The notes below the pieces were generated by a model. It was not told the DNA's origin and searched no databases. It worked only from the letters and a program-made list of their open reading frames with translations. A stretch of 64,000 nt of DNA from Prorocentrum cordatum (taxonomy: Eukaryota > Sar > Dinophyceae > Prorocentrales > Prorocentraceae), in NCBI GenBank assembly GCA_963575745.1, contig CAUYUJ010004002.1, positions 1,331,663 through 1,395,662 on the forward strand, given 5' to 3'. Shown piece by piece: positions 42,246 to 52,844 of this stretch. The translations under genes were made by a program, and so were the position numbers. Numbering within the stretch: the first letter of the stretch is position 1; every line of letters begins with the position of its first letter.

Positions 42246-42284
42246 GCAAGTGGTCTGGTGTGGAGAGGTACCAAGGCTGGGTGC

Positions 42285-42370
42285 ACTCGCGTCATATCTG
42301 ACGTCCTACCCCTCCCTCCCATCCCTTACCATGGTGCTGATTTTCTCTATCCGCGGACGCGTGTCGTAGC
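42285..42370 (+). repeat. Dispersed 60-bp segment next to (GGA)n, copy 1
   Basis: catatctgacgtcctacccc, ccatcccttaccat and tgctgattttctct match about 50568-50625. In both places the segment directly follows a GGA-rich array. Confidence 0.6.
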
Positions 42371-42444
42371 GGACCTGTGGCTCCGCGCGCGCGTGCGTAG
42401 TGGGTGGTGGTGCGCGTGCGTGCGTGCGTGCGTGTGGTGCGTGG

Positions 42445-42470
42445 TTTTGTCGTGGTGGTGGTGGTGGTGG

Positions 42471-42501
<31 letters not shown>

Positions 42502-42645
42502 GGTGGTGGTGTGGTGCTGGTGGTGGTGTTGCTGGTGCTGGTGCTGGTGTGGTGGTGGTGGTGGTGGTGGTGGTGGTGGTGGTGGTGGTGGTGGTGGTGG
42601 GGGTGGTGGTGGTGGTGGTGGTGGTGGTGGTGGTGGTGGTGGTGG
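42445..42645. repeat. (TGG)n array
   Basis: About 65 GGT triplets with GCT interruptions. Confidence 0.95.
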
Positions 42646-42958
42646 GCGGCGCGGTGGTGGCGGGCGGATGGGCGCGCGAGAAAGAGGCCCGCGCTGGGGC
42701 GAGAACGCCATCCTGAACGACGGAGGCCAAACACCGATCCGAAAATGAGGCCCACGCTGCAGCGGGAGCACGATTCGGAACGATTCGGGAGCAGAAATGA
42801 GGCCGGCGCCTCAGCGAGAGCAGCATTTTGGAAACAAACGCACGCGAAAACCCGTTTCCCGGGAATCCTGTGTGTAAAAAAACAATACGCGGGGGGGGGG
42901 GTCGGATATCTTCGGGACGCCATCAGGGGAAGTGGGAGAGTATATTCATATTGTGTAA
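42646..42958. other. No recognised feature
   Basis: GC-rich sequence with a duplicated gcgggagcac/cagcgagagcag-like part. No domain. Confidence 0.3.
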
Positions 42959-43050
42959 TTGTGGAGGAGGAGGAGGAGGAGGAGATGGACGAGGAGGAGG
43001 AGGAGGAGAAGGAGGAGGAGGAGGAGGAGGAGGAGGAGGAGGAGGCCCTC
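42959..43050. repeat. (GGA)n array
   Basis: Triplet array. Confidence 0.9.
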
Positions 43051-43344
43051 CACGGGCTCTGGGCGTCCGCCCCCGCGCGCCTTCGCCCCCGCGGAGAGGC
43101 GCGAACGCCTTCGGCCTCGCGCCCCTCCGCGCCTCCTCCGCGGAGCGCGCGGCGCCCAGGCACAGACCCTGGCGCGCGAGGCGCGCGAAAGGCGCGCTCG
43201 CGGCCCTGGCTGTGGGCGACCCAGCCTTGGGACGCGCAGAGACGTTCTAGTACTGCACGTCCACCTGGGAGGCGCGCGTCCGACCCGAACACATAGTATG
43301 CCCATCTTGCAGTAGATCGTTTCCCCAGCGGTGTGGCCAGAAAG

Positions 43345-43440
43345 CGCCCGCCACGACGCATATACCATAAGATTTCTCGGTGCGCGCGTCGCCCCTGGGG
43401 GGGGCGACGCACATATGGTATAAGTGTCTTGGGGTGACGC
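43345..43440. repeat. Inverted repeat (hairpin)
   Basis: catataccataagatttc with a cgtcgcccc arm (left) pairs with ggggcgacgc and acatatggtataag (right) around a few bases. Stem of roughly 25-30 bases with mismatches. Confidence 0.6.
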
Positions 43441-43676
43441 AGCCGACCTCCCCGCCTCGCTGGAGCGGGGGCGCAGGTGGAGGCCTGGGAAGGGGCACCA
43501 CCACCAACACAGGGGGGGGGGGGGGCCTACACAGGAGCGTGGACGATCCCAGATTCTGGCGGTCGTGAAAGAAAAGTTCGGCCACGTAGGAGTCCCGAAT
43601 CTACTACCGCCATCGCCGAGATCAGGGGCATCTTCCTCGGTGAAGGCACCGCGCCGATCTCGGTGTTGTTGACAAC

Positions 43677-43714
43677 CTCCAGGCCTCCGAAACAGGACAC
43701 GGCACAAGCATACA
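43677..43714 (-). CDS. Candidate micro-exon completing a TSR, exon 4
   Basis: 38 bases between an AG (43716/43715) and a GT donor (GAG|GTTGTC, 43676/43675). The single base left by the exon ending at 47971 completes a Val codon and gives V-YACAVSCFGGLE, which joins in phase 0 to NRREESGC of exon 5. C-x-VSC-x-GG is the central TSR motif, and W lies 3 residues before the junction in exon 3 (EGWGF). Phase agrees at both ends. The exon is very short and the frame stays open after the proposed donor (VVNNTEIGAVPSP), so a longer exon is possible. Confidence 0.38.
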
Positions 43715-43844
43715 CTTTGGGTGGTCCACGCGTACGCAAGCATCGTCGTCCGCTCCCTCGCCCTTCCTTTGTGTCCCAGCTGCTGTGCTTGGCTCCCCCC
43801 TCTCCCCCGCTGGTGCCGTCTCCCCCTTCGAGGAAGCATGCAAA

Positions 43845-43980
43845 ATTGGAGGTCCGCGCGGATTTCTGGGATCCGCGCTGGCCAGCCCTCCCTGGCGCGC
43901 GGAGCACACCAGGGGCGGAGCCGGAGGCGCCGCCAGGGGGTCCCAGCGCAGATCCAAGAAATCCGCGCGGACCGCCAGAA
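43845..43980. repeat. Inverted repeat (foldback)
   Basis: ggtccgcgcggatttctggg with atccgcgctgg (43851-43882) recurs inverted at 43940-43975 (ccagcgcagatccaagaaat, ccgcgcggacc), with about 60 bases between. Confidence 0.75.
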
Positions 43981-44234
43981 GTTTATGTTTGTGCAATTTG
44001 TTGTTTTTCGATGGAGGGCTGGCAAAGCGCGTTTGAAAATGGGCGCCGCCGCACCGCTGCAGCCGCGATGCGCCCTGCCCCACCCCACCCCCAGGAGATG
44101 CGGCGCGCTCAACCCTGGCTCAACCCAGCCCTCTCCTGCAAGATCGAAGCTCTGGACCCGAGAGTGCAATGGAGGCCACCAGGGACTCTCCTTCAGCTCC
44201 TGCTCCAGGGACTCTCTTTCAGCTCCTGCTTCAC

Positions 44235-44300
44235 CTCCTCCTCCTCCTCCTCCTCAACCTCCTCCTCCTCCTCCTTTTCATCCTCTTGCTCTTCCCTCCT
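44235..44300. repeat. (CTC)n array
   Basis: Preceded by a duplicated gactctc(t/c)ttcagctcctgct (about 44182 and 44210). Confidence 0.85.
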
Positions 44301-44749
44301 CCCTCCTGCCTTGCCCTTCCTGAGTGCTGCCAACTGCACAACTGTGGCCGCTTTCGTGAGCTCCTGGGAGGGGGGCGAAGCGGAGGGACAAGCTACGCAG
44401 ATCCAGACTGCATCTCGCCCTCCTCGGCACTGCTCACCCGTTGACTGTCGCCGCTTTCGTCAGCTCCTGGGATGCCCGGCGGAGCGACGCGTGACAAAAG
44501 CGGGCGCGTACACGCATGCTGGTTCATATTTGGGAGGCGCGCAAACATGGATTAGCGATCCATGGATTTGGGGCGCGGTCGCCAAATCTATGGATCAGGG
44601 GAGGTGCCCTCCCCAAAATGCGGCCGGTGCCGCCGCGTTCGGCGGCGGAACCCCGCGATTTCCCATGGAAACGGGACCCGTCGCTAATCCACGCCCCCTT
44701 GATCCATGTTTGCGATCGCCTGAATATTGCCAGGCGTAAGAGGCCAGTC

Positions 44750-44785
44750 TTAGGTCGGGCATGTCCTCCTACAGGCTGATTTTTT
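44750..44785 (+). repeat. Dispersed 33-bp GTCGGGCATGTCC repeat
   Basis: aggtcgggcatgtcctcct followed by acaggctgatt matches the inverse of 62093-62125. Shorter relatives lie at about 44866-44895 and 61186-61215 (ctccacaggaggaatatt). Confidence 0.6.
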
Positions 44786-44895
44786 TACGAAAAAATGATA
44801 TAGTCAAAACAAAGTATACAACAAAAATTGTTCAAGCGTCGTCCCCAGAGTATTGGTGGACTATTTTTGCATATTCCTCCTGTGCAGGGACAGGC

Positions 44896-45124
44896 CCGAC
44901 TTAAGGCCAGTCTCGAACAACACTGCAGCCAGAGCGGGCAGGCGAGCCACAGAGGGCTCCACGAGCACACGCGACAAGAGTTGGCGTGCACACTCGCGGC
45001 GGCTACAATGAGCATGCCGACGCGTGCGGTGGAGGGCCGCTTCGCGGCGTAGTATGACAGTCAGATGAACACCGCTTCGCGTGGAACCACAGCACGCGCT
45101 GGAAACATCTGACAGGCTCACCGC
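44896..45124. other. No recognised feature
   Basis: Unique-looking sequence. Frames open on the minus strand without a motif. Confidence 0.3.
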
Positions 45125-45195
45125 CTGTGAGAGAGAAAGAGAGAGAGAGAGAGAGAGACAGGGAGACAGGGAGGGAGAGAGACAGGGAGAGGTCA
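45125..45195. repeat. (GA)n microsatellite
   Basis: gagagaga with GACAGG interruptions. Confidence 0.9.
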
Positions 45196-45539
45196 CAGAA
45201 CCCACTCGTTCTGGACATCAGCACTGGACAGGCTCGGGCCCCGAGAGCCTGCAGACTCCGGGGAGAGAACACCACAGGAGCAAGGCGGTGACGGGGGAAG
45301 GCGTAGGGGGGAAGAGGCCAGGAGCCAGGAAGGAGGGAGGCAAGGAGTGAGGCGCGCAGCCCGGCGAATGCCATCGCCCGCCTACATCATGACTTACACG
45401 CCTGCGCACGCTGGATGCCAGCTTGAGGGGAGCCGATGGGGGGAACAATCTTTTGGAATCGGCGATACATCACTGGCAGGTCTGCGATGGGCCGCCTATC
45501 GAACAAGCGCACTTTCCTGGGCCGTTCACGGGCCCGAGC
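45196..45539. other. No recognised feature
   Basis: GC-rich sequence. No frame carries a recognisable domain. Confidence 0.3.
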
Positions 45540-45990
45540 TTCCGAGACGGCTGAGGCAGGCAACCACGGTCGCCAAGAGGGCCCAAGATGCCTTCGAGAC
45601 GGCCCGTGATGCCCCCCCAGGCGGCCCAAGATGGGCTCAAGACGGAATATCATTGAGGCACCGTCTGTGTTTCAAAGATTTGGGCCTCTTTACCCCTTCG
45701 GGCCTCCTGCAGCTCCAGGCGGCCCTGGAGGCCGTCAAGATGGACCCAAGACGGCCCCCAACTGGCGAAATACCGAATCCCCAAAGAAGGCCTCAACATA
45801 GCCCGCTTGGGCCCCTGGCCCGCCCGGGACGGCCCTCAGCGAGCACCGCGCTGGCCCAAGAGGGCCTCCGAAGGGACCCAAGACGGCCTTACGGTCAGTA
45901 GGGAAACCCTCGACTGCTCAAGACGGCAAATAAGGTCCACAGCCTGCCCAAGACAATCTCAAGACGGCCCCAAGGCTGCCCAATGGCGCA
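45540..45990 (-). repeat. GGCCCAAGACGGCC-type degenerate satellite
   Basis: Repeated cccaagacggcc, agggcccaagatg. Same family as 16240-16930 (inverse). Confidence 0.6.
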
Positions 45991-46519
45991 AGTGAATCCC
46001 ATGAGTGCCCTACAGGAGCCCAAGAGATAACGCAAGAAAAGGAGGAAGGCGACGAAGACGAGAAGAGAACCCCGATACGGTGTGGAAGATTGTGTGACAT
46101 GTCACAACTCTCCCAAGTCTCGGGACACGAGGTGTCGCGTGTCACACGTTACGGCCTCCTGTGCTGGGCTGGCAAGATGGCGAGGCTTGCCGCAGGCAGC
46201 TGGATAAGTAAGCATATGGAAAGGTCCAGCAACACATAATGTTGAAACGGAGCCGCCTTCCATCCGTGTCGCTGTTGCACCACCTAATTTCGTGCCGCGA
46301 CATAGCATGACGTCCCATGCGAAAGCCCAATTGCGAGTCCTCTGTGACGGACGTGAGCTTTTAGAACGACTGTTCGCGGCGCCAAGGGCTGGAGCAACAT
46401 TTCCAAAAACACCCCCACTGTTAGTCGGTGGGAGCTTTTCAAACGGATGTGCGCTGCGCTACGGCGAGAGCGAGAGATACAATTTGAACTCGCTCTCCAT
46501 CCGTTTACGGTCAGACAAC
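45991..46519. other. No recognised feature
   Basis: No repeat or domain that I can name. Confidence 0.3.
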
Positions 46520-46625
46520 TTATGCGCAGCGTGTCGATGCGGTGGCCCCGGCGATACGCGACGCCCTGCTGCAAGTGGATAGCGTGTCGCTCCGCCCCGC
46601 GTGGCGGGAGATTGGGAAGGGTTCC
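46520..46625 (+). other. Exon-like duplicated segment, copy 2
   Basis: About 80% similar by eye to 22640-22745 over about 90 bases. The matching frame reads YAQRVDAVAPAIRDALLQVD and then SVSLRPAWREIGKG before a stop. A stop also lies about 40 bases upstream, so it is either an exon or a decayed gene fragment. Confidence 0.4.
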
Positions 46626-46949
46626 GGGTCGGACCGCTGATGCCTGGGACTAGGGACGTGGTTGGCGCATCGCGACCAAAGCGTGGTGTGCCAGACCCGG
46701 AGTGACACTATACAGCCATCGTGCAACCACACGCACCACTAAATGAGGAACGGGAGCGCTGGCCACAGCGAGACTCGGCCACGGGCCGCGGGCCATGAAC
46801 AGGTTCCGGGACCTAGATCTAAGGAACGGCCCGAAAATCCTAGCCCCTCCTGAAACGTAAGTGGCCCTGACTGCACGCCAAACTTCCCAACCGTAAACGC
46901 TAGGAGCCTCAGGCTCCGTGATCGTAATTACTTGGCTGCACGTAAGACC

Positions 46950-47110
46950 CTAGGCAAGAGTGACCTTTGGCGCGCGACTTCCGGGGGGACACGGAATGAC
47001 CAAACCCGGGCGCGCAAGCCGCTGCTACCGCTGCGCGTGCAGCGATCGGGGGACCCCGTTGGGTCCGCACCAAAGGTCACTCCGGCGAAAGGTCACTCTT
47101 ACGTGTAATC
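46950..47110. repeat. GAGTGACCTTTGG dispersed repeat
   Basis: agagtgacctttgg (46959), its inverse aaaggtcactc (47080 and 47090), and relatives at 50941 and 50957 (gagtgacc-tcgg). Confidence 0.55.
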
Positions 47111-47261
47111 GAAATGGCCTGAAACTGCGAGGAGCAAAACGAGACGCCCGGTCCGATCCGCCGTGAGACGTCTGATGGTGGGACCGGCAGCTGCTCACAA
47201 CGGAGAGAGGTCGAGGGCTCGAGGGGGAACTCGGCGAGGGGCATTGATTTCTGTCGCAGCG

Positions 47262-47470
47262 CAATCGTGGAGAAGGAGGAGGGAAGCAAAGGGAACGAAA
47301 GCGGACAGGCCACCAATGGCTCCAGCAAGCGCGCGTCGCAACGTGTTTTCTGTTCGCGGAACAATTTTCGAGAAGGGGGAGGGAAGCAAAGGGAACGAGC
47401 GGACAGGCCACCAGTGACTCCGGCAAGCGCACGCCGCAACGTGGGCGAACGCGGCGACGTGGCAGAGCAG
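47262..47470 (+). repeat. About 100-bp tandem duplication
   Basis: gaggagggaagcaaagggaa (47276) recurs as gggagggaagcaaagggaac (47379). Both are followed by gcggacaggccaccaRtg and cgtcgcaacgtg-like sequence. Confidence 0.8.
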
Positions 47471-47547
47471 CTGACCGGGCAAGAATTGGGCTGCGCCCCG
47501 GCAAACAAATCCCACTCGGGAGCGAGAGTGGCCGCCGAAGGAGAAAA

Positions 47548-47625
47548 AGAAGGAGGAGGAGGAGGAGGAGGAGGAGGAGGAGGAGGAGGAGGAGGAGCAG
47601 GGGGAGGAGGAGGAGAGGTGCGGGA
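47548..47625. repeat. (GGA)n array
   Basis: Triplet array. Confidence 0.95.
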
Positions 47626-47970
47626 TCCCAGGTTCGAGCTGCAGACCTCTCCTGGGGCGCGCCCTGACCAGGATTCCGAGGCGGATCCGGCCGCGGCGGT
47701 GCGGCCCCCATCGGAGCCCCAGCGGTAAGGTCCCGGGTTGCGCACGAGACAGCCCCCCCCCCCCAACGTTGCCACAGCTGGCCTCCACGGCCCCCCCAAG
47801 CGGGGCCCGGGGCGATCTCAACATCCTGGCGCCGACTCTGGCGGCGCCCCGGGAGCGCTCGGCGCCCCAGGGCTGGAGCGCGTTGAGACCACCTGGGCCT
47901 GCTCGGGGGGGGCCCGCTGAGGCCAGCTGGGCTTACCTGGCGGCTGCCTGCGCGCGGCCCGGAGCCCTAC

Positions 47971-48109
47971 CAAAGCCCCACCCCTCGTCGTCGGAGTCGC
48001 CGCCAGCACCGTCGACGGGCTGCCCCCGCGGCCGCGCCGCCTGGCCGCACCTCCCGCTGCGCCGCAGGGCGGGGCACGCAACGCCGTAGGAGTTGTTCTG
48101 CAGCGTCAC
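47971..48109 (-). CDS. Thrombospondin type 1 repeat exon: end of TSR 1 and start of TSR 2, exon 3
   Basis: The acceptor is a good pyrimidine-rich site (tgtctctctttgcaccacgcgAG, 48111/48110). The phase-0 frame reads VTLQNNSYGVACPALRRSGR, then CGQAARPRGQPVDGAGGDSD, then DEGWGF plus one base, to a GT donor (CTTTG|GTAGGG, 47970). The VTLQ...GVACPAL...C pattern closes a TSR. PVDG...W resembles the linker and opening Trp of the next TSR, although the usual linker Cys is not visible. The preceding exon (54141-54046) ends in phase 0 with SSAAR, giving AAR-VTLQ at the expected R-x-V position. An internal GT at 48050 would shorten the exon, but it would change the phase. Confidence 0.58.
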
Positions 48110-48159
48110 CTCGCGTGGTGCAAAGAGAGACACCGCGACGACGACGACGCCGACGCCGA

Positions 48160-48215
48160 TATTCTCCTCCTCCTCCTCCTCCTTCTCCTCCTCCTCCTCA
48201 TCCTCCTCCTCCAGT
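48160..48215. repeat. (CTC)n array
   Basis: Triplet array about 50 bases upstream (in transcript direction) of exon 3. Confidence 0.85.
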
Positions 48216-48289
48216 TCCTTATGAATAACTTCTCCCTGTCGCACACCGAAGCAAGTTTTTAGTGCGGGCCGGGCGTTTCGCCTGAGATT

Positions 48290-49190
48290 TCCTCACCAGT
48301 TATGACTCTGAAGCTGGAAAAATTGACAACGGTTTCACAGATGGACGGCGGGTCGTTTTCAACATGTGGCTCTCGCCTTAGCGCCGCGCACATCCATTTA
48401 AACAAATTCCAGATTTTCGCGGATTGAGGGCGAGTCGTTTTAAAAATGTGGCTCTCGCCTTAGCGCCGCGCACATTCAAAACTGCAAAAATATCACGGAT
48501 TCAGTGCGAGTGGTTTTCCAAATGTGGTTCTCGCCTTAGCGCCGCAGGGTCTTCACAAAGTTGTCCTCCAACGAGGCAGTTCCCTGAATGGAAATGAACC
48601 GTTATAGGGGCCTGTGCAGAAGGAGCTTGGAGGGTGGGTTTATTCCAACATCGCTGATGGCTCTTAGGTTTGCACTGGTTCTCCTCCCCCTCCTCCTCCT
48701 CCTCCTCGTCCTCCTTCTCCTTTTCCGTTCCTTCCCTTATAAGCCTGCCCAACGCACCCCGAGGCCAGTCGGAAGGGCGGGCCAAGCGTTTCGCCTGAGC
48801 CATCCGAGCCATATATGAGCGTCACGCTTAAACATGGCAACAATTTCACAGATGGTGGGCCTGCAGTTTCCAAACTATGACTCTCGCCTGAGCGCCGCGT
48901 ATATTCGCTCTTAGAAACTGCAAGAGTTTCACGGATTGAGGTCGGGTGGTTTTCAAAATGTGGCTCTCGCCTTAGCGCCGCGCGCATTTTATCGTCAGAA
49001 GTTGCTGCCAGAACTTCACGGACTGAGGGCGGGTCGTTTTCAAAATGTGGCCCTCGCCGTAGCGCCGCGCACACCCGACTTACAACATTGCAAGGGCTTC
49101 TTGGAATGAGCGCGGTTCATTTTGAAAATGTGGAAATCGCCTTAGCGCCCCGCACTCTCGTTTAAACCAACTTGTAGGAGTTTCACGTGG
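48290..49190 (+). repeat. 80-90-bp tandem repeat (TGTGGCTCTCGCCTTAGC)
   Basis: ttcaaaatgtggctctcgcc and ttagcgccgcgcac recur at about 48360, 48445, 48515, 48870, 48955, 49040 and 49125, each preceded by a cacggattgagggcg-like part. Confidence 0.85.
48555..48725 (+). repeat. Higher-order unit, copy 1
   Basis: The stretch from ttgtcctccaacgaggcag to caacatcgctgatggctct, with a (CTC)n tail, recurs about 830 bases downstream. Confidence 0.7.
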
Positions 49191-49379
49191 GTAAACGCAC
49201 CAGGAGTGTTGATTGGGAAGGATTCAGGATTGTCAGGGCGCCACAAATACGTGCATTCGCTGTGGCGAAGTCCCAAGAACGACGTTCTGGCAGAATTCAG
49301 ACCGTCAAAACGCAGCGGTCATGTTGAGTCGTGGCGTTGGAGTTCCGAGAATGGTGTTTTGGTAGTTTCAGAATCTTCA

Positions 49380-49535
49380 AACGGTTGTCTCCCAATGGGG
49401 CACCTCCCTCAGTGAAACTGAATCACTGTAAGGGCATCTGAAGAGGAAGCTTGGAGGGAGGTTTTTTTGCAACATCGCTGATGAGTCTGTGGTTTGCAGT
49501 GGTCCTCCTCCTCATCCTCCTCCTCCTCCCATCCT
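49380..49535 (+). repeat. Higher-order unit, copy 2
   Basis: ttgtctcccaatggggcac to caacatcgctgatgagtct, then CTC triplets. Collinear with 48555-48725. Confidence 0.7.
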
Positions 49536-50160
49536 CACCCTCTGGGCGGGGGGGACAGGAAGGAGGATCAAAGTTATTGGCCGCCCGTGAGGCCTCAAGG
49601 AAGCCACCAGAAGCCTCTGCGCACCCGAGGGTCCTCTGGAGACCTCTCCTCTCCCCCACCCACCTTCGAGACTTCTGCTCCTCATCGTCCTTCTCCTCCC
49701 CATCTTGTCCATACCTCTTCTGCCTCCCACGACCCCCCCCCCCATCATCCCGTCTCCAACTCCTCCTCACACCTCGCTCCTCCCTCTGTCTTCCCCCCCA
49801 TCTTCCTCTGGAGCTATGCTATCCATGCGGAGGCCTCCACAAGCCTCCGAAGGTCCCCAGAGGCTTCGAGAGGTCCCCAGAGGCCTCTTGAAATTTTCGG
49901 AGGCCTCCAAAAGCCCAGCAAGGGCCAAAAGCGTCCGACCTCATCATCCTGCCTCTTGCCTCCTCGTGCTGCCTCCTCGTGCCACCTGCTCCTGTTTCCT
50001 CCTCCTCCTCCTCTTTCTCCTCCTCCTCTAGACCTCCTGCTGCTGCCTCCTCCTCCTCCTCATCCTCATCCTCCTCCACCTCCTCTGCCTCGTCCTCCTG
50101 TCTCATGTTGCCTCCTCCTGCCTCGTCTTGCCTCCTCGGAGAAGTGGGAAAAGTGCCACA
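49536..50160. repeat. Pyrimidine-rich arrays with GAGGCCTC repeats
   Basis: CTC-rich parts (49680-49800, 49990-50100) around a ggcctccRgaggcc-like degenerate satellite (49825-49915). Confidence 0.6.
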
Positions 50161-50567
50161 AGGACTTCCGGCCGCGGCCGCGGCGCCGCCTCGCGCGCAA
50201 GCGTCTGCCACCCTCCGCAGGCACCGGTGTCCTTCCAGGGGCGGCGGCGGTGACGGCGACGCCGTCGGCGTTGACGGCGGCGGCGACGGCGAGGACGGGG
50301 GCGACAAACGACGGCGGCGGAGAAGGCTAGAGGGGGCAGCAAGGGTGAGAGGGAGGAGGGAGGAGGAGACTTGGAAGCGTTATCATTTTTGGTGGATGGG
50401 GTGGGGGGGGAGGGGGGGGGATGCTCGGGGAGGTCGTATGGGGCTCTGGGGTGGGGAGGGAGGTTGCTTAGAGGAAGATGAGGAGAAGGCCGAGCAGAAG
50501 GGGCAGGAGGACGGGCAAGAGGAGGGAGAAGAGAGAGGAGAGAGGACAAGCTTGGCGCGGTCGCGCC
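50161..50567. repeat. (GGC)n and (GGA)n-rich stretch
   Basis: GGCGACGGC and GGAGGAG triplets. No trusted gene. Confidence 0.5.
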
Positions 50568-50630
50568 GCATCTGACATCCTGCCCCTCCCACCCATCCCT
50601 TCCCATTCTGCTGACGTTTTCTCCCTTTCC
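50568..50630 (+). repeat. Dispersed 60-bp segment next to (GGA)n, copy 2
   Basis: gcatctgacatcctgcccct, cccatcccttcccatt, ctgctgacgttttctccc: collinear with 42285-42345. Confidence 0.6.
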
Positions 50631-51360
50631 GCCGAGAGGTGCCATGGCGGGCGGACCTGGACCCCCCAAGGGACTCTCAGAGGGAAACGAATCGTTTACC
50701 GCTGCCGCCCAGCTCGCTCTCCTCTCCCTCCCCCGGGCCCCCCCCCCCCCCCCCCCCCACGCCCCTCCCCCCCCCCCGAAGCGGGGAAGGGAAGCGGAGA
50801 AGGGGGACCACACACACACAGGGGAAGGGAAGCGGAGAAGGGAGACCACACCCACCCTCCCCCCCACCCTCCCCCCTCCTCGGCTTTTCTGCCCCCCTCA
50901 CCTCCTGGGGAGGGGGGTGCGCTGCTCGGCAGCATGCAGGAGTGACCCTCGGAAAGAGTGACCTTCGGTGCAAGGCTTCCTGGGGACCGTGGGGGGGAGG
51001 GGGGGGGGAAGCCAAAAAACGCCAGGCAATGCCGTGGGACAACCTGTGGGTCCGCAGCGCCGAAACTGCCACTCCCCGGACTCCCTGGACCTCTCTCCCG
51101 GGCTGCGTTCTGACCAGAATTTGGAAGCAAATCAAGCCATGGCGACGAGGATCTCCCAGAAACCCAGAAGAGGTCACCCTTATCAGAGTTATCAGAGTGA
51201 AGGGGCCGAACGGTCATTCATTGTCCCTGTGTGCGTGGCCGAAGTGGCGTTCCGTCTGGCGGATTATCCTTGATGTGCTCTTGTTGATCTCCTATGTCTG
51301 AAAATTGATCGCAGGCGTGGACACAAAACAGTGTGCGTCTAGCAACATAGGTTGTGAAAC
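50631..51360. other. Spacer with poly-C/poly-G tracts
   Basis: A C-rich tract (50728-50780), a duplicated gaagcggagaagggRgaccacac (about 50792 and 50829), and a GACCTCTCTCCCGGGCTGCG stretch (51089) resembling 47645. No gene. Confidence 0.4.
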
Positions 51361-51394
51361 CTATATGGGGCAACCACCATTGGTGCAATCTATG

Positions 51395-52090
51395 TTGTGC
51401 AAACTATATTGTGCGACCTGTGTTGTGCAGTAGCATTGGTGCGAACTATGAGGTGAAATCCACTCTGCTGAACTTGAAGTCGTCATCTCCACTGCTCGCG
51501 CAAACATCCCACCCACCCACCCGCAACTTGGTTTGCAAAACCTGTTAAGACCGACTACGACGACACCGACGACAACGACTAGGACGACACCGACGACGTC
51601 TCCGACGACTTCGACGACGATAGCGACGCCGACGCCGACGCCGACGACGACGACGACGCCAACGAACGCGACGACGATGGAGGAGGAAGGACGACGACGG
51701 CGACAACGACGGCAACGACGACAACGACGAGGGAGGAGGGAGGACGGCGACGACGCGAACGACGACGAAGGAGGAAGGACGGCGACGCCGACGACGACAA
51801 CGACGAGGGAGGAGGGAAGACGACGACGACGACAACGACGACGACGACGGCGACGAAATAGGAGGAGGGACGACGACGAGACGCCGACGACGGACGGACG
51901 ACGACGACGTGGGAGGGAGGAGGGAAGGACGACCACGGCGACAACGACGACGGAACCGACAACGACGCCAAAGAGGACGACGACGACGAACACGAGAAAA
52001 GACAGAAGGACGACGTAGGCGACGACGACGACGACGACGCGGGAGGAGGGAGGACGGCGACGACGGACGAAGACGACGACGACGACGACG
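51395..52090. repeat. Unique 130-bp unit plus (GAC)n array, copy 1
   Basis: ggtgaaatccactctgctga and cccacccacccacccgcaac lead directly into about 540 bases of GAC/GACGAC with GGAGGA interruptions. The same unit plus array is at 52845-53150. Confidence 0.85.
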
Positions 52091-52094
52091 CAAG

Positions 52095-52620
52095 AGCGCG
52101 CGCGCACGCTTTTGTTGAAAATTCGTGTTGCGAGACCTTGGGTTTTTGTAGGTTTTTTGGGACGCACGATTTTGAAATCCTTCCGAAACCGATGGGTTTT
52201 GAAGGTTTTCGGCATACGCCCGCGACGACGCGCGCGTCTGCACTTCGTCCCATTTTTTGCAGAGAATTCTCGCGACGGCACACGCGCAAGGGCGTTCGAC
52301 ACATTTCGACATGCGCGCGCGAAACCCGTTTGGTAGCATTTGTGAAAATATTGGGAAACCGATGGTTTTCTTAAGATTTCGCAAGAACTCGCGCGGAAAC
52401 TTTTTTAGCAAATCGGTGTTGCGAAACCATATGTTTTTGTATGTTGTTGGGGAAATTCGATTGCGAAATCCTTCCGGCACCGAAGGTTTTTGAAGGATTT
52501 CGGCATGCGCGCGCGACGACGCGCGCGTGTGCACTTCGTCCAATTTTTTGCAAGAGATTCGTGAAAAATGCTATGTTAGAGCAACAAATGTCACCGCACA
52601 GTGTTTTTACACAGGGGACC
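52095..52620 (+). repeat. Diverged relative of the 26-30 kb array
   Basis: gaaggatttcggcatgcgcg and ccaattttttgcaagagattc parallel ggaaggatttcgtcttgcgc and ttattttttgcaagggattc of the 1-kb array. About two internal copies. Confidence 0.6.
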
Positions 52621-52684
52621 TCAGGGGGGGAACCCGGTTTGGCTGGGATGACATGACGTCATATGTCGGATGGACGAGTGTGCA

Positions 52685-52770
52685 ATACATACATATGTAT
52701 ATATATATACATGTATATATATATATAGATATATATATATATATATACATATATGTGTGTGTGTAAAATT
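52685..52770. repeat. (TA)n-rich tract
   Basis: TATA with CATA/TGTA interruptions and a terminal TG run. Confidence 0.9.
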
Positions 52771-52844
52771 TTACGATCCCAGGGGGAAGCGATAAGTCCG
52801 GGGGGGGGGTAGCGTCGATCCTCTTTTTAGAAAGGAGAATCAAT

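Noticed and set aside
42399-43300. Poly-Gly/Trp and poly-His ORFs
   Set aside because: Translations of (TGG)n and (GGA)n arrays.
43240-43420. Minus-strand frame with a protein-like start (GRFLATPLGKRSTARWAYYV)
   Set aside because: It overlaps the inverted repeat at 43345-43440 and has competing frames. No splice or family support.
47631-47725. Plus-strand exon between TCCCAG and GTAAGG
   Set aside because: The sites look good, but the sequence (GACCTCTCCTGGGGCGCGCC) resembles another non-coding stretch at 51.09 kb and carries no domain.
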